Source: Paenibacillus sp. KS-LC4 | GTDB taxonomy: Bacteria; Bacillota; Bacilli; Paenibacillales; Paenibacillaceae | Direction: 5' to 3' | Assembly: GCF_036894955.1 (NCBI RefSeq) | Contig: NZ_CP145905.1 | Span: 5,161,001-5,225,000, forward strand | Length of the DNA: 64,000 nucleotides | In this document: piece after piece, positions 24,809 through 33,327 of the stretch | Layout of the letters: each line of letters begins with the position of its first letter | Position numbering within the stretch: the stretch's first letter is position 1 | Program-made: the position numbers and the translations under genes | Notes under the pieces: model-generated | Database searches by the model: none | What the model was told of the DNA's origin: nothing | Seen by the model: the letters and a program-made list of their open reading frames with translations, nothing else

Positions 24809-26050
24809 ATGGAAATCGGACAAGCAGGGGGCAAGGCGATGATTCATCGAGTGCTTCGCTATCCCGCGCAGTGGGATTGGCAAATGCTGCAGCTCGAAAG
24901 GCAGCATGCGGAGTTAGGGCAGAAACTGCCCAAACGCAAGGACAATAGAAAAAATAACGAAAGCTTCCTTGCAGCGCGGCCATACCCTGTTCAGGCAGCA
25001 AGCGGCGCCGATTCGCAAATGCTTGAGGCGAAGCTGCTGCTTCCAGAATGCGCATCCTGGCTTGAGGAATGCAACGGACGAACGACAAATCAAATTACCG
25101 TTGCTCCAGCAACTGAGCTTGGGCCGCTTGTTCATGGCACGCTGATGATCCAGATCTCGGAGGTGCATACGGACATACAGCCGTTCCACTTTTGGGTATG
25201 TGGCAGGCGACTTGTGACGATGCATGAGGATATGAGGTTGGCTATACGTTTTCAAGCAGATGATGTAACGAATAGGCTGGAAGCTTGCGATACCGCTCCA
25301 GAAGCGCTGCTTGTTATGCTGGGAGTTATATTAGGCCCGTTCCATGAAGGGCTGGACGGCTTTGAAACACGGCTCGGAGAACTTGAAAATAATATGCGCA
25401 GTGCCAATCGTACCGGCCTGATGGACGTCATTATTGAAAGGCGGTATGACCTGCTGCATTGGAGTCATCTGTTTACGCCCGTTCGTGAGCTTCACGGCTC
25501 AGTGAAGGAGGCCTTTCTCGACGGGATTATGGAAAGTGAAGCCTACAAGCGCATTACACACAAGCTGGAGAGGATCGATACGCTGCTCAAGCATTATTCA
25601 CTGGAGATCGACACACTCATTTCAATGGACGATGCCATCTCCAACTTCCGCGGCAATGATATTATGAAGACGCTGACGATTTTCACGGTGATTTTTACTC
25701 CGGCAACGGTCATTTCTGCCCTTTGGGGTGTGAATTTGCAGCCGCTGCCTTGGGACAAAACTTGGTGGGGCTTTACGATCCTTTGCGCCTTCATTATAGG
25801 GATAACCGTCTTCATTTACGTGTGGCTATGGAAAAAAGGGTGGACTGGCGATATGCTGATTGGCCGCGGTAGTTCAAGCAAGCTGACTGCCTCTCGCTCT
25901 GATCGCCACAGCCGCAAGAAGTATAAGGAGGCGCCAGAGGAGGACAGCGGGCGACGTTACTCATCGGAGCGCACATCACCTGCCAATACTTCCACGCAGG
26001 AGCAGGCTGCACAAGCAGCCAAGCCATTGACTAGATCACGCCGACTGTAG
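24809..26050 (+). CDS. CorA-family divalent cation transporter
   Basis: A 413-aa protein with the CorA plan: a large N-terminal cytoplasmic domain, a long helix (about 215-310) and two C-terminal membrane helices (LTIFTVIFTPATVISALWGV; FTILCAFIIGITVFIYVWLW). The loop after the first helix reads GVN rather than the classic GMN, which may alter ion selectivity. A basic, Ser-rich cytoplasmic tail of about 60 residues follows (SSSKLTASRSDRHSRKKYKE and on). The ATG at 24809 has GGAAGGAAG in front; ATG at 24839 is another possibility. Confidence 0.85.
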   Translation: MEIGQAGGKAMIHRVLRYPAQWDWQMLQLERQHAELGQKLPKRKDNRKNNESFLAARPYPVQAASGADSQMLEAKLLLPECASWLEECNGRTTNQITVAPATELGPLVHGTLMIQISEVHTDIQPFHFWVCGRRLVTMHEDMRLAIRFQADDVTNRLEACDTAPEALLVMLGVILGPFHEGLDGFETRLGELENNMRSANRTGLMDVIIERRYDLLHWSHLFTPVRELHGSVKEAFLDGIMESEAYKRITHKLERIDTLLKHYSLEIDTLISMDDAISNFRGNDIMKTLTIFTVIFTPATVISALWGVNLQPLPWDKTWWGFTILCAFIIGITVFIYVWLWKKGWTGDMLIGRGSSSKLTASRSDRHSRKKYKEAPEEDSGRRYSSERTSPANTSTQEQAAQAAKPLTRSRRL

Positions 26051-26073
26051 CCAAACAGGCAATAAGATAAAAT

Positions 26074-26117
26074 AAGCCCCTCCATTGCTCGCTATTTCAG
26101 CGAATTTGGAGGGGCTT
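26074..26117 (+). terminator. Terminator of the corA-like gene
   Basis: AAGCCCCTCCA and TGGAGGGGCTT arms followed by TGCTTTATTT; it may also serve the opposite Gfo/Idh/MocA gene. Confidence 0.75.
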
Positions 26118-26159
26118 TGCTTTATTTACAGCATCGCTTCATTCATTTAGCAAAGCGTT

Positions 26160-27140
26160 TTATACGTACGAGGGCAAATGAACAGGAAGGCCCGACTTCG
26201 CCGATTGATTAGCTGCAACGGTAATTTCCTGCGTCCGCAAAGCATCTGCATAGGTCGAACGAATGCGTGAAGTATCGCCGGTGCGAACGGCATGCAGGAA
26301 CGCTTCATTTTCAAGCTGATAGGGATCGCGCTTATTTACGTATTCTGTTTTGCGGCTCGCTTCGATATCTATGAGCCCATGATGCCCAAGCTCCAATACA
26401 CCCTTATCCGTATAAATGTGCAGTCCGGCACGTTCTCCGGCGCTAATGGCACAAGTATTGCTAATGGAAGCGACTGCGCCGTTAGCCAGCTTAAAGGTGG
26501 CCGTTCCAATATCCGGAACCTCAACCCCTTCTTCCTTGCCTGCCATAATCCGGTCGCCGTAGGCTGCATAAACCTCCGTAACTTCACCAAGCAAATAGCG
26601 GAGTAAATCTACAATATGAGTCGTCTGCTCGACGAACTGACCGCCAGAGCCCTTCATTTTTCTCCACCAGCCAACACCAGGCATACCGCCCATCCAGCTC
26701 CCGATAGCCATGGCAGCCAGTCTGCTCTCCAACAGCTCCTTCGCTTTATCCGTGCCGTCCATATAACGGAAATGGTAGCCGACTGAGGTTATGAGGCCGC
26801 TAGCCTGTACCGCTTGTCCAATAGCTGCCGGTGTTTCAACATCGACGCCAAGCGGTTTTTCGACCAGAAACGGAATTTTGCGCTTCACCAGCTCCGTTTC
26901 GATCTCTCCATGGGCAAACGGCGGCACACAAATATAGACCGCATCCAGCTTCCGGTCATCGAGCATATCGGAAACGTTTTCATAACCGCGTGCATCTGTA
27001 AACGGCTTTGCCGCATCGTCGGCCTTCTGCTTGCTTGTAGCCACTAGCGCTGCTACGTTGACGCCTTCCATACTTGCCAGCTTTTGAGCGTGCATTTGAC
27101 CAAACCAACCTGTACCAATAACACCAATCTGCAAAGTCAT
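26160..27140 (-). CDS. Gfo/Idh/MocA family oxidoreductase
   Basis: A 326-aa NAD(P)-dependent dehydrogenase with N-terminal Rossmann fold LQIGVIGTGWFGQMHAQKL, the family motif EKPLGVD (Lys and Pro of the active-site loop), and SVGYHFRYMDG with a C-terminal beta domain. It probably oxidises a sugar or cyclitol; the substrate is not evident. The ATG at 27140 with GGGAG upstream is preferred to TTG at 27146. It is divergent from the lipase gene at 27358. Confidence 0.88.
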   Translation of the reverse strand: MTLQIGVIGTGWFGQMHAQKLASMEGVNVAALVATSKQKADDAAKPFTDARGYENVSDMLDDRKLDAVYICVPPFAHGEIETELVKRKIPFLVEKPLGVDVETPAAIGQAVQASGLITSVGYHFRYMDGTDKAKELLESRLAAMAIGSWMGGMPGVGWWRKMKGSGGQFVEQTTHIVDLLRYLLGEVTEVYAAYGDRIMAGKEEGVEVPDIGTATFKLANGAVASISNTCAISAGERAGLHIYTDKGVLELGHHGLIDIEASRKTEYVNKRDPYQLENEAFLHAVRTGDTSRIRSTYADALRTQEITVAANQSAKSGLPVHLPSYV

Positions 27141-27357
27141 GTGCAAGCTCCCATCGTAAAGCTTTTTTCCTATTATAACGGCGCAGCCCTGCTCGCGTCC
27201 AATGCTACTTTGCTAAATTTTTTTAATCTGGGCATGGCCCAAGCAGTTGCGGGGACGCCCAGTCTTTCATATGCTACAACATCAGCTTCCCGCTTGCAGT
27301 CAGCAAACAGGCAGAAACTTCTCGCGCAATCGCGCAGTAAGGATCGGAGGTCGGGCA

Positions 27358-28173
27358 ATGACAACTTTGAAAAAAAACAACCGGGAGTCACAGCAGTTGG
27401 ACACTCGGACAGCTTTGTTTTTGGCCGCAGTATGCGGTCAAACGTATTTACAATTCACGAATCCAAGCGGGCTGTTTCTCGTACCTCGCAATTATACGCT
27501 GGTCGGGACATTCAATGCCAAGGCCTATGATCAGACGGAGGAAGCCTTTGGCTTCCTGCTGACGTCTGAGCAGTCCTCCGTACTCGCTTTCCGCGGCTCG
27601 GGCTCCGCCGTCGATTGGGTATCGGATTTTATCGCCCAGCAAACACCCTATCGTCCCGTGAAAAATGGCGGTTATACGCATAAGGGCTTCACCGATATTT
27701 ATATGTCTGCGCGGGATCAAATTTTGGCGCTCATGGAGCAGTTGCCCGCTGATAAGCCATTGTTTATAACCGGGCATAGCCTAGGCGGCGCTTTGGCTAC
27801 GCTTGCAGCTGCCGATATTGCCGCGAATACGCCAATAAAATCACCGATTGTCTATACCTTCGGGGCACCACGGGTCGGTGATCCTAAATTTGTTCGAAAT
27901 TACAACAATCTTGTCGGTACCCATTGGCGTTTTCAAAACGAATATGATATCGTTCCCCATCTCCCAACACTTGTGTATCAATCGCCACAAACGAAAAAAA
28001 CGTATTATTACTTGCATGTAAAGGGCGAGGTCAAGCGCTCGTTCAGACTCGGCTCGGTTGCCGCCAACCATGTACTGCCTAGCTATTTTAACGATCTTTA
28101 TGTCGAGGAGCCCATTTTTGCGCTGGCTGTCTGTTCGGAGCCCCCGGGCTGGTGCCCGCTGCTTACCCAGTAG
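27358..28173 (+). CDS. Class 3 lipase family protein
   Basis: A 271-aa hydrolase with the lipase elbow LFITGHSLGGALATLAAAD, conserved VLAFRGSG upstream and YTFGAPRVGDPKFV with NEYDIVPHLP downstream, as in Lipase_3 (Mono- and diacylglycerol lipase type). Ser in GHSLGG, Asp in GDPKF/DIVP and a late His (LHVKG or ANHVLP) would form the triad. No signal peptide is seen with the chosen start (ATG 27358, GGAGG 7 bases before), so it is probably intracellular. The tail is Pro/Cys-rich (CSEPPGWCPLL). Confidence 0.87.
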   Translation: MTTLKKNNRESQQLDTRTALFLAAVCGQTYLQFTNPSGLFLVPRNYTLVGTFNAKAYDQTEEAFGFLLTSEQSSVLAFRGSGSAVDWVSDFIAQQTPYRPVKNGGYTHKGFTDIYMSARDQILALMEQLPADKPLFITGHSLGGALATLAAADIAANTPIKSPIVYTFGAPRVGDPKFVRNYNNLVGTHWRFQNEYDIVPHLPTLVYQSPQTKKTYYYLHVKGEVKRSFRLGSVAANHVLPSYFNDLYVEEPIFALAVCSEPPGWCPLLTQ

Positions 28174-28191
28174 ACCTTCTTATGTTTGCAT

Positions 28192-28247
28192 AAAGAAGCT
28201 TGGCAGCGGACAAATGCTATTGCATCCGCCCGCTGCCAAGCTTCTTT
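28192..28247. terminator. Bidirectional terminator with 18-bp stem
   Basis: AAAGAAGCTTGGCAGCGG (28192-28209) pairs exactly with 28230-28247 around a 20-base loop. It separates the convergent lipase and hemolysin III genes. Confidence 0.85.
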
Positions 28248-28253
28248 GAACGT

Positions 28254-28898
28254 TTATGATGGGAGCATATAGAGCAAAATCGCAAAGAAATGCAGCACGG
28301 ACCCGCCTAATACGAACATATGCCATACCGCATGATGGTAAGGAAACGCTCGCCACATATAAAAGACGGTTCCCACGGTATAAAGCAGCCCGCCTGTAAT
28401 AAGCAGTTGCAAGCCACCGGGCGCCAAATGGCTCGTAAGCGACTTCCAGGCAAAGACGATGAGCCATCCCATGGCCAAATATACGATAGTCGAGGTAAAT
28501 AAAAACTTTGATGCAAAAAATGCTTTAAATACGACGCCAACGAGCGCAAAGCCCCAGACGATGCCGAAGAGCACCCACCCTAATGTCCCCTGCACAATAT
28601 GCAGCAAAATAGGTGTATACGTCCCCGCAATAAATACATAAATAAAGGAATGGTCCAGCGATTCAAAAACACGCTTGGCCCTGCCTTCTGGAAAGCTGTG
28701 CACTAATGTGGATGCGGCATAAAGCAGCAGCATCGCTGTTCCATAAATCGTAAAGCTGACCACATGAGAGGCAGTACCCTTATCTACAGCAAATATGATT
28801 AAAATAACGAGCGCAGCAACACTAAGTGCAGCGCCAATACCATGAGTGATGGCATTGGCTATTTCCTCGCGCTTGGAATAAGTGTGTGTGTTGGCCAT
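28254..28898 (-). CDS. Hemolysin III family membrane protein (YqfA/PAQR type)
   Basis: A 214-aa protein with seven predicted membrane helices and the family landmarks EEIANAITHGIGAALS at the start, STLVHSFPEGRAKRVFESLDHSFIYVFIAGTYTP in the middle and YHHAVWHMFVLGGSVLHFFAI near the end. The His and Asp residues in these motifs form the zinc site in the PAQR superfamily. Despite the name, a haemolytic role is not generally shown. Monocistronic. Confidence 0.92.
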   Translation of the reverse strand: MANTHTYSKREEIANAITHGIGAALSVAALVILIIFAVDKGTASHVVSFTIYGTAMLLLYAASTLVHSFPEGRAKRVFESLDHSFIYVFIAGTYTPILLHIVQGTLGWVLFGIVWGFALVGVVFKAFFASKFLFTSTIVYLAMGWLIVFAWKSLTSHLAPGGLQLLITGGLLYTVGTVFYMWRAFPYHHAVWHMFVLGGSVLHFFAILLYMLPS

Positions 28899-28962
28899 TG
28901 CTATGGCACCTCCATCCTAACCACTGAATATATTAAACACTTGCTATTTACAGTGTAGAACA

Positions 28963-29664
28963 TCAGTGCCAGTCTTTCAACCACAGCTGCAGGCGCTCAA
29001 TCGTTTTATCCAAATTGCAGACAGCATCTCGGTCGCGAAACGCCTCTTGATGGCGAAAATAATGGGCATGTCCGCCGATGACATGAATCGGCTCTACCTT
29101 GCCTGGCGCATGCTTCATCTGCTGCCATTTAGGCACGCCGGAAGTGCTGCGCGTCCAACCGCCCCAGCTGCCGATCCGGCTTACGGGATCATTAAGCTTG
29201 CCTGCCTCGTTGACGGAATACAAATAACAGACTTTGTCTTTCAGCTGCGGCGCAATATGATTGCGCGGCGAACCGACCTGAAGAACGCGGAAATTGGTCA
29301 TTAGATTGCGTTCCATCAGCATTTTCGCCGCTTGATAGGCTGCGGCTCCGCCGCCGCTATGTCCGATGAACAGGGAAGGCTCATCAGCGCTCATCAGCTT
29401 CTCCTTCACTTGGCGGTAAGCCATTTGCCCGCCAATGCGTCCGGCTGCAATAAAGCTGGTTAAATCGCTGCCCACCTCAAGCACCTGTCGAAACAGATTG
29501 CGGCTGTTGTCGCCATAAGGATGCAAAATATGAATGCGGGGCTGAGCGCCGGATTCACGAAATAATTGGTCAAGCTTATCACGACAAACGTTAAAGGCAC
29601 TCTTAGTCGTAGCCACACCTGCCAGCAAAAATATGTTAACGGCTCCTCCACCAGCTGCCAGCAT
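28963..29664 (-). CDS. Lipase-like alpha/beta hydrolase
   Basis: A 233-aa protein with nucleophile elbow LFIGHSGGGAAAYQAAKML (GHSGG), a VLQVGSPRNHI strand and late histidines in EPIHVIGGHAHYF that may complete the triad. The short N-terminal GGGAVNIFLLAGVATT strand is not a signal peptide. It resembles uncharacterised lipase-class proteins of Bacillales. The ATG at 29664 has GGAGGG upstream. It lies near another lipase gene (27358) but is a separate unit. Confidence 0.75.
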   Translation of the reverse strand: MLAAGGGAVNIFLLAGVATTKSAFNVCRDKLDQLFRESGAQPRIHILHPYGDNSRNLFRQVLEVGSDLTSFIAAGRIGGQMAYRQVKEKLMSADEPSLFIGHSGGGAAAYQAAKMLMERNLMTNFRVLQVGSPRNHIAPQLKDKVCYLYSVNEAGKLNDPVSRIGSWGGWTRSTSGVPKWQQMKHAPGKVEPIHVIGGHAHYFRHQEAFRDRDAVCNLDKTIERLQLWLKDWH

Positions 29665-29815
29665 GCTTCTCCCTCCATTGCAAAGAAATATGGTATAGGT
29701 ACATTATGCGGGAAGAAGCTGCGATTCATTCCTTCACGAGCTACTTAAAAATAATCCCAATTCACCTCAGACACAATAGAGATTGCCAGCCCTCTAGATA
29801 CTCTAATTAAAAATA

Positions 29816-29857
29816 AGCCTTTTGCTACGCTGCACATTTTCAGCATAGCAAAAGGCT
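29816..29857. terminator. Terminator after the 66-aa gene
   Basis: AGCCTTTTGCTA pairs with TAGCAAAAGGCT, with an inner GCTG/CAGC pair; on the minus strand T-rich sequence follows. Confidence 0.75.
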
Positions 29858-29892
29858 ATTCAAACGATCAAGCATCTCCAGCTGATAGCTGA

Positions 29893-30093
29893 TTACACGC
29901 CCATCTTTTTGCGTTGATTATTGACCTTCTTTGTGTTCTGGCTCTTCATTTGCTGTGTGCTTGTTGAAAAGCCGCCTTGTGCGAAGGCATCTGCTTTACC
30001 CTGCTTCTTCTGGGCCAGCAATTGCTTAGCCTTCTCCGCTTGAGTCAGCTTCTTCGGCTGCTCCTGTACTTCCTTATTCTCCACGTCCGACAT
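29893..30093 (-). CDS. Small hypothetical basic protein (66 aa)
   Basis: A Lys/Gln-rich, probably disordered protein (KKLTQAEKAKQLLAQKKQGK, then FSTSTQQMKSQNTKKVNNQRKK). The ATG at 30093 has GAGGTG at good spacing, and the gene begins 14 bases after the RNA methyltransferase gene, so it is likely the third gene of that operon. No known domain is recognised. An RNA- or ribosome-associated role would fit its charge and neighbours but is inference. Confidence 0.65.
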   Translation of the reverse strand: MSDVENKEVQEQPKKLTQAEKAKQLLAQKKQGKADAFAQGGFSTSTQQMKSQNTKKVNNQRKKMGV

Positions 30094-30107
30094 CTTATCA
30101 CCTCGCT

Positions 30108-31043
30108 TTATGATTTAACCAACGTAATAAACCTTGTAAATGCGCTCTTATGCAGCTTGCATTGATCAATCAAGCTAAAGCCGGAAGCTGCAAGCTGCGT
30201 TTCAATCGGCTCCGTCGTTATAATGACTGCAACGTCAGCAAGCCGTCTTACACTTTCCAGCATATCAAGCTGCTCGCCAATCGGCAAGACCGAACATAAA
30301 TTATACGGCAGATCTACGATTGCCGCATCATAATGCCCTTCCAGCTCGCGCATATCGCCAAGTGTAACGAGTTCCTTGCTATAGCCAAAATGAGCAAGAT
30401 TAACCCGTGCTCCCTGAACTGCGAGCGGATTGCGATCCACACCGCGAATATCAAGGCCCATCGACAGCGCCTCAATGAGCACGGTGCCCATGCCGCAGCA
30501 GGGATCGATTATCTTCGCCTTAAGCGCCTCGCCTGCTGGCCCCGCAGCGATATTAACTATCGCTCTGGCCACCCTCGTGCCTAATGCTGTCGAATAGTTT
30601 TGCGGCTTCTGCCGATGGGCGAGCCAGATCGCGCTCGCTTGCTCACAGGCGCCAAACCAATATCGCTGCTGCCAAAAGGTAATACCCAGCAGACGCTCCG
30701 GCTGCCGCATATCCGCTACTCCAACTAATGATCCGCCGACAGAACGCTCAAGTGCGCGCTGCTCCTCGTAGCTGTAAGGGGCGTCCGCCACTGTACAAAG
30801 CACCTTGAATGTCGCTCCATTCAAATCAACAAGCGGCAGCTGCTCCAGCAGCTCGGGCAAAGTTGCACCTGAAAGGGATAGCTCCATGCGACGCTTGAGA
30901 AACGGACTTCTACTCGGATGAACGTTATGCTCGCTCACGACGAAGCCATCCCTGAGCGGAGCCTCCAGCAGTCGCCACAATTCCAGTCGGCATAGCTCCA
31001 ATTCCTCTTCATGACAGCTGTAGCTGTATAAATAACGAGTCAT
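30108..31043 (-). CDS. TRM11-like RNA methyltransferase
   Basis: A 311-aa protein with a class I SAM fold in its second half: IDPCCGMGTVLIEALSMG (motif I, about 184-201), RGVDRNPLAVQGARVNL (motif II) and AAIVDLPYNL (motif IV, DLPY). DPCCGxGT followed by an (N/D)(P/L)PY motif is the Trm11/Trm14 (Methyltransf UPF0020) arrangement, which methylates guanosines in tRNA or rRNA. No obvious THUMP domain is seen in the first 130 residues. The start overlaps the lapA-like gene stop by one base. Confidence 0.8.
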   Translation of the reverse strand: MTRYLYSYSCHEEELELCRLELWRLLEAPLRDGFVVSEHNVHPSRSPFLKRRMELSLSGATLPELLEQLPLVDLNGATFKVLCTVADAPYSYEEQRALERSVGGSLVGVADMRQPERLLGITFWQQRYWFGACEQASAIWLAHRQKPQNYSTALGTRVARAIVNIAAGPAGEALKAKIIDPCCGMGTVLIEALSMGLDIRGVDRNPLAVQGARVNLAHFGYSKELVTLGDMRELEGHYDAAIVDLPYNLCSVLPIGEQLDMLESVRRLADVAVIITTEPIETQLAASGFSLIDQCKLHKSAFTRFITLVKS

Positions 31044-31381
31044 TAATGGTCTACTGACGTCCGTGTCTGAGGTAGCTCAGCCTCATCAATGCTGAAAGGT
31101 ATAAACTCCGGCTTTGCTTTGCTTTCCACTTCAACGGTTAATTCATTCACCTGTTTATTCAGCAGCTTAACCTGGCGCTGCAAGCGAAACACGCGCACCA
31201 TGCCAAACAATCCAATAACGAGTCCGCCAATGAGCGTGGAGGCGAGAATGACGAGGATAAGCGGAATTTGAGCCTGTGCAAACATAAAATTAACTTGCAC
31301 CGAGTTGACATTAATTACGGCAAACAACGCAATAACAAATGCAAACAGCAGTGCGGATATAAGCATCGTCTGAGCCTTCAT
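31043..31381 (-). CDS. LapA family protein (DUF1049)
   Basis: A 112-aa protein with two membrane helices (LISALLFAFVIALFAVINVN; IPLILVILASTLIGGLVIGL) joined by SVQVNFMFAQAQ, the LapA/DUF1049 pattern, then a coiled cytoplasmic part (LQRQVKLLNKQVNELTVEVE). E. coli LapA is an inner-membrane lipopolysaccharide assembly factor; in Gram-positive bacteria the role is unknown. It is the first gene of the lapA-methyltransferase-66 aa unit. Confidence 0.83.
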   Translation of the reverse strand: MKAQTMLISALLFAFVIALFAVINVNSVQVNFMFAQAQIPLILVILASTLIGGLVIGLFGMVRVFRLQRQVKLLNKQVNELTVEVESKAKPEFIPFSIDEAELPQTRTSVDH

Positions 31382-31458
31382 GTTCTCTCCACCTTTTTCT
31401 GGGTTGCTATTAGTTTATCATATTCCCTATTAAACCAATAGTCGCAGCATCAAACAGC

Positions 31459-31488
31459 AAGCGGATGCCCACCTCAGGGCACCCGCTT
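31459..31488. terminator. Terminator-like hairpin after efeU
   Basis: AAGCGGaTGCCC and GGGCAcCCGCTT arms with a 6-base loop, lying 33 bases beyond the efeU stop. A T-tract is weak. Confidence 0.5.
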
Positions 31489-31520
31489 TAGCTTGTTCAT
31501 ATAACAGCTTTATTAGATTG

Positions 31521-33305
31521 CTACGCTTTTCTTCTCGCCTGCTGCCACACGAACATTATAATAATGACCACCAATACCGCAAGCTGCGTAAAAGCTGTCT
31601 CCAGCGTTGGATAAATTCCAAGGAAGCCAATGGTCGGCCATTCACTTAACGCATGCGTCGGCAGCCATGCAGCAACCTGCAGCGAGTGAATGCTTTCTCC
31701 CATAAAGCGGAACACCAAATAATAAATGAGTACCGATGCCACAATGAAAAAGGGACGAATTGGCAGCTTCGTGCTGAAGCGAATAATAACGAAAGCAATT
31801 GCCACGAGCAGCAGGAACGTTACGCCAATACCTAGGATCATTTGGTAGGGATCAATGGAAGGTGCCATGCCGACATAAAATATCGTCGTCTCCGCCCCTT
31901 CCCGCATAATAGCAAGCGCCGACACAGCGAACAAGGACCACAGACTGCCGCGCGCGATTGCGCTGCCCATTTTGTTGTCAATATAGCTGTTCCAGCCTCG
32001 CAAATTCGCTTTGCTGTGCAGCCAATTGCCAACGGTTATCATCAAGATGACGGAGACGAGACCAGCGATGCCCTCAATTGCTTCACGCGCGCTGCCAGCA
32101 GCCGCTTGAGCAATCACATAAGTGAGCAGCACAGCCATAACCGCGCTCAGCAGCAGGCCGACCCAGACGCCAGACCACACCCAGATGCGTTTCGACTCGT
32201 TGCCCGTTTTTTTCAAATAAGCCAGTAAAGCCGCAAGCACGAGAATCGCCTCAAGCCCCTCGCGGAGCAAAATCATTCCAGCATCCCAGGCAGTATAGCG
32301 CGTTTCCTCCACCATTGGAGCAAGTATCTCTCTGATTTCCCCAATTACAGCTTGGGCTTTATCCGGTTCCGGCGGATTGGAAAGCAAATAGCCCGAAACC
32401 GCCGTCATTTGAATTTCGATTTTCGTATAAGCATCAGCAGAACGAATCTGAACCTGCCCTTCAACCGACGGCCATTTTGAAATAAAGGCTTGCATTTGGC
32501 CATCAGCCTCACTTAAGTTGCCTGCGGCTATGTCTTTAGCTGCTTTATCAACAATTGCAATCAGGTCAGCAATGCCCAGTTTTTCCGCTGGCACCGCAGC
32601 CGCATCAATTTTGCCCGCCATATAATCATTAAGCAGCTGAATCATCGCGTTGGCTTCCGTCTCGGCCTGCTCCGCACGCGGCGGCTCAGCCTGAAGCGCA
32701 ATTCGGATCATGCTCATTGCCGTCTCCAGCTTGCCATAAACGCTGAAATTGTCCGAGCGGATCGCAGGTTCAATTGTCAGCCAATTATCGTTAATCGTCT
32801 TATAATCAGCGCTCGCCTTTCCCCATTGCTCCCCTTTAATTTCGACCAGCAGCTTTGTCGCCATAGGCAGCAGCAGCTTTGCCGCTTCCTTGCCGCTCAG
32901 CTTAGCTTGATCGTCCTTCTGGACGGTTTTCACATATTTATTAATCGTCTTTGCCAGCTCGGATAAGGAGGCTTTCGCCTCATCCGGCTTGCTGTCCCCC
33001 TGTTCCAAGAGCACGATTGCATGAGCCAGAGCGGAGTCGACATCGGCGGATAAATCTGATTTTTTCACGTTTAGCTGCTTCCAGCGCTCATTTGCTTCTT
33101 TAATATGGCCGGATGCCTGCTCCCAGTCACTCTGGCTTGCCGCCGCAAGCGCTCCGCCAACGAGCGGAAGCAGCTTATCCAAATCGCTGGACGCTTCTGC
33201 AAAAACGGGCCTCACGCCAATCGAGCTTGCAGCTATAGCTGCTAAAATAACGATAATGCCGAGCCATTTCCATCCTATGCTGTAACGGCTGGTACCTGAA
33301 AACAT
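31521..33305 (-). CDS. efeU: EfeU/FTR1-type iron permease with triple-repeat extracytoplasmic region
   Basis: High-affinity iron permease of the EfeUOB system. The 594-aa protein has a signal or anchor helix (about 13-36) and a large extracytoplasmic part (40-340). An FTR1 membrane domain with about seven helices follows, bearing the two iron-binding motifs REGLE (348-352) and REGAE (later, in MREGAETTIF). The extracytoplasmic part consists of three similar helical units (about 44-125, 141-229, 246-331). The ATG at 33305 with GAGGAG in front is preferred to a frame extension of 37 codons. It lies 22 bases after efeB, as the last gene of efeO-efeB-efeU. Confidence 0.93.
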   Translation of the reverse strand: MFSGTSRYSIGWKWLGIIVILAAIAASSIGVRPVFAEASSDLDKLLPLVGGALAAASQSDWEQASGHIKEANERWKQLNVKKSDLSADVDSALAHAIVLLEQGDSKPDEAKASLSELAKTINKYVKTVQKDDQAKLSGKEAAKLLLPMATKLLVEIKGEQWGKASADYKTINDNWLTIEPAIRSDNFSVYGKLETAMSMIRIALQAEPPRAEQAETEANAMIQLLNDYMAGKIDAAAVPAEKLGIADLIAIVDKAAKDIAAGNLSEADGQMQAFISKWPSVEGQVQIRSADAYTKIEIQMTAVSGYLLSNPPEPDKAQAVIGEIREILAPMVEETRYTAWDAGMILLREGLEAILVLAALLAYLKKTGNESKRIWVWSGVWVGLLLSAVMAVLLTYVIAQAAAGSAREAIEGIAGLVSVILMITVGNWLHSKANLRGWNSYIDNKMGSAIARGSLWSLFAVSALAIMREGAETTIFYVGMAPSIDPYQMILGIGVTFLLLVAIAFVIIRFSTKLPIRPFFIVASVLIYYLVFRFMGESIHSLQVAAWLPTHALSEWPTIGFLGIYPTLETAFTQLAVLVVIIIMFVWQQARRKA

Positions 33306-33327
33306 ATGCCGCTTCTCCTCTCTCCTG

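Noticed and set aside
28254-28898. Virulence haemolysin
   Set aside because: The hemolysin III name is historic; the sequence is a PAQR-type membrane protein common in harmless Bacillales.
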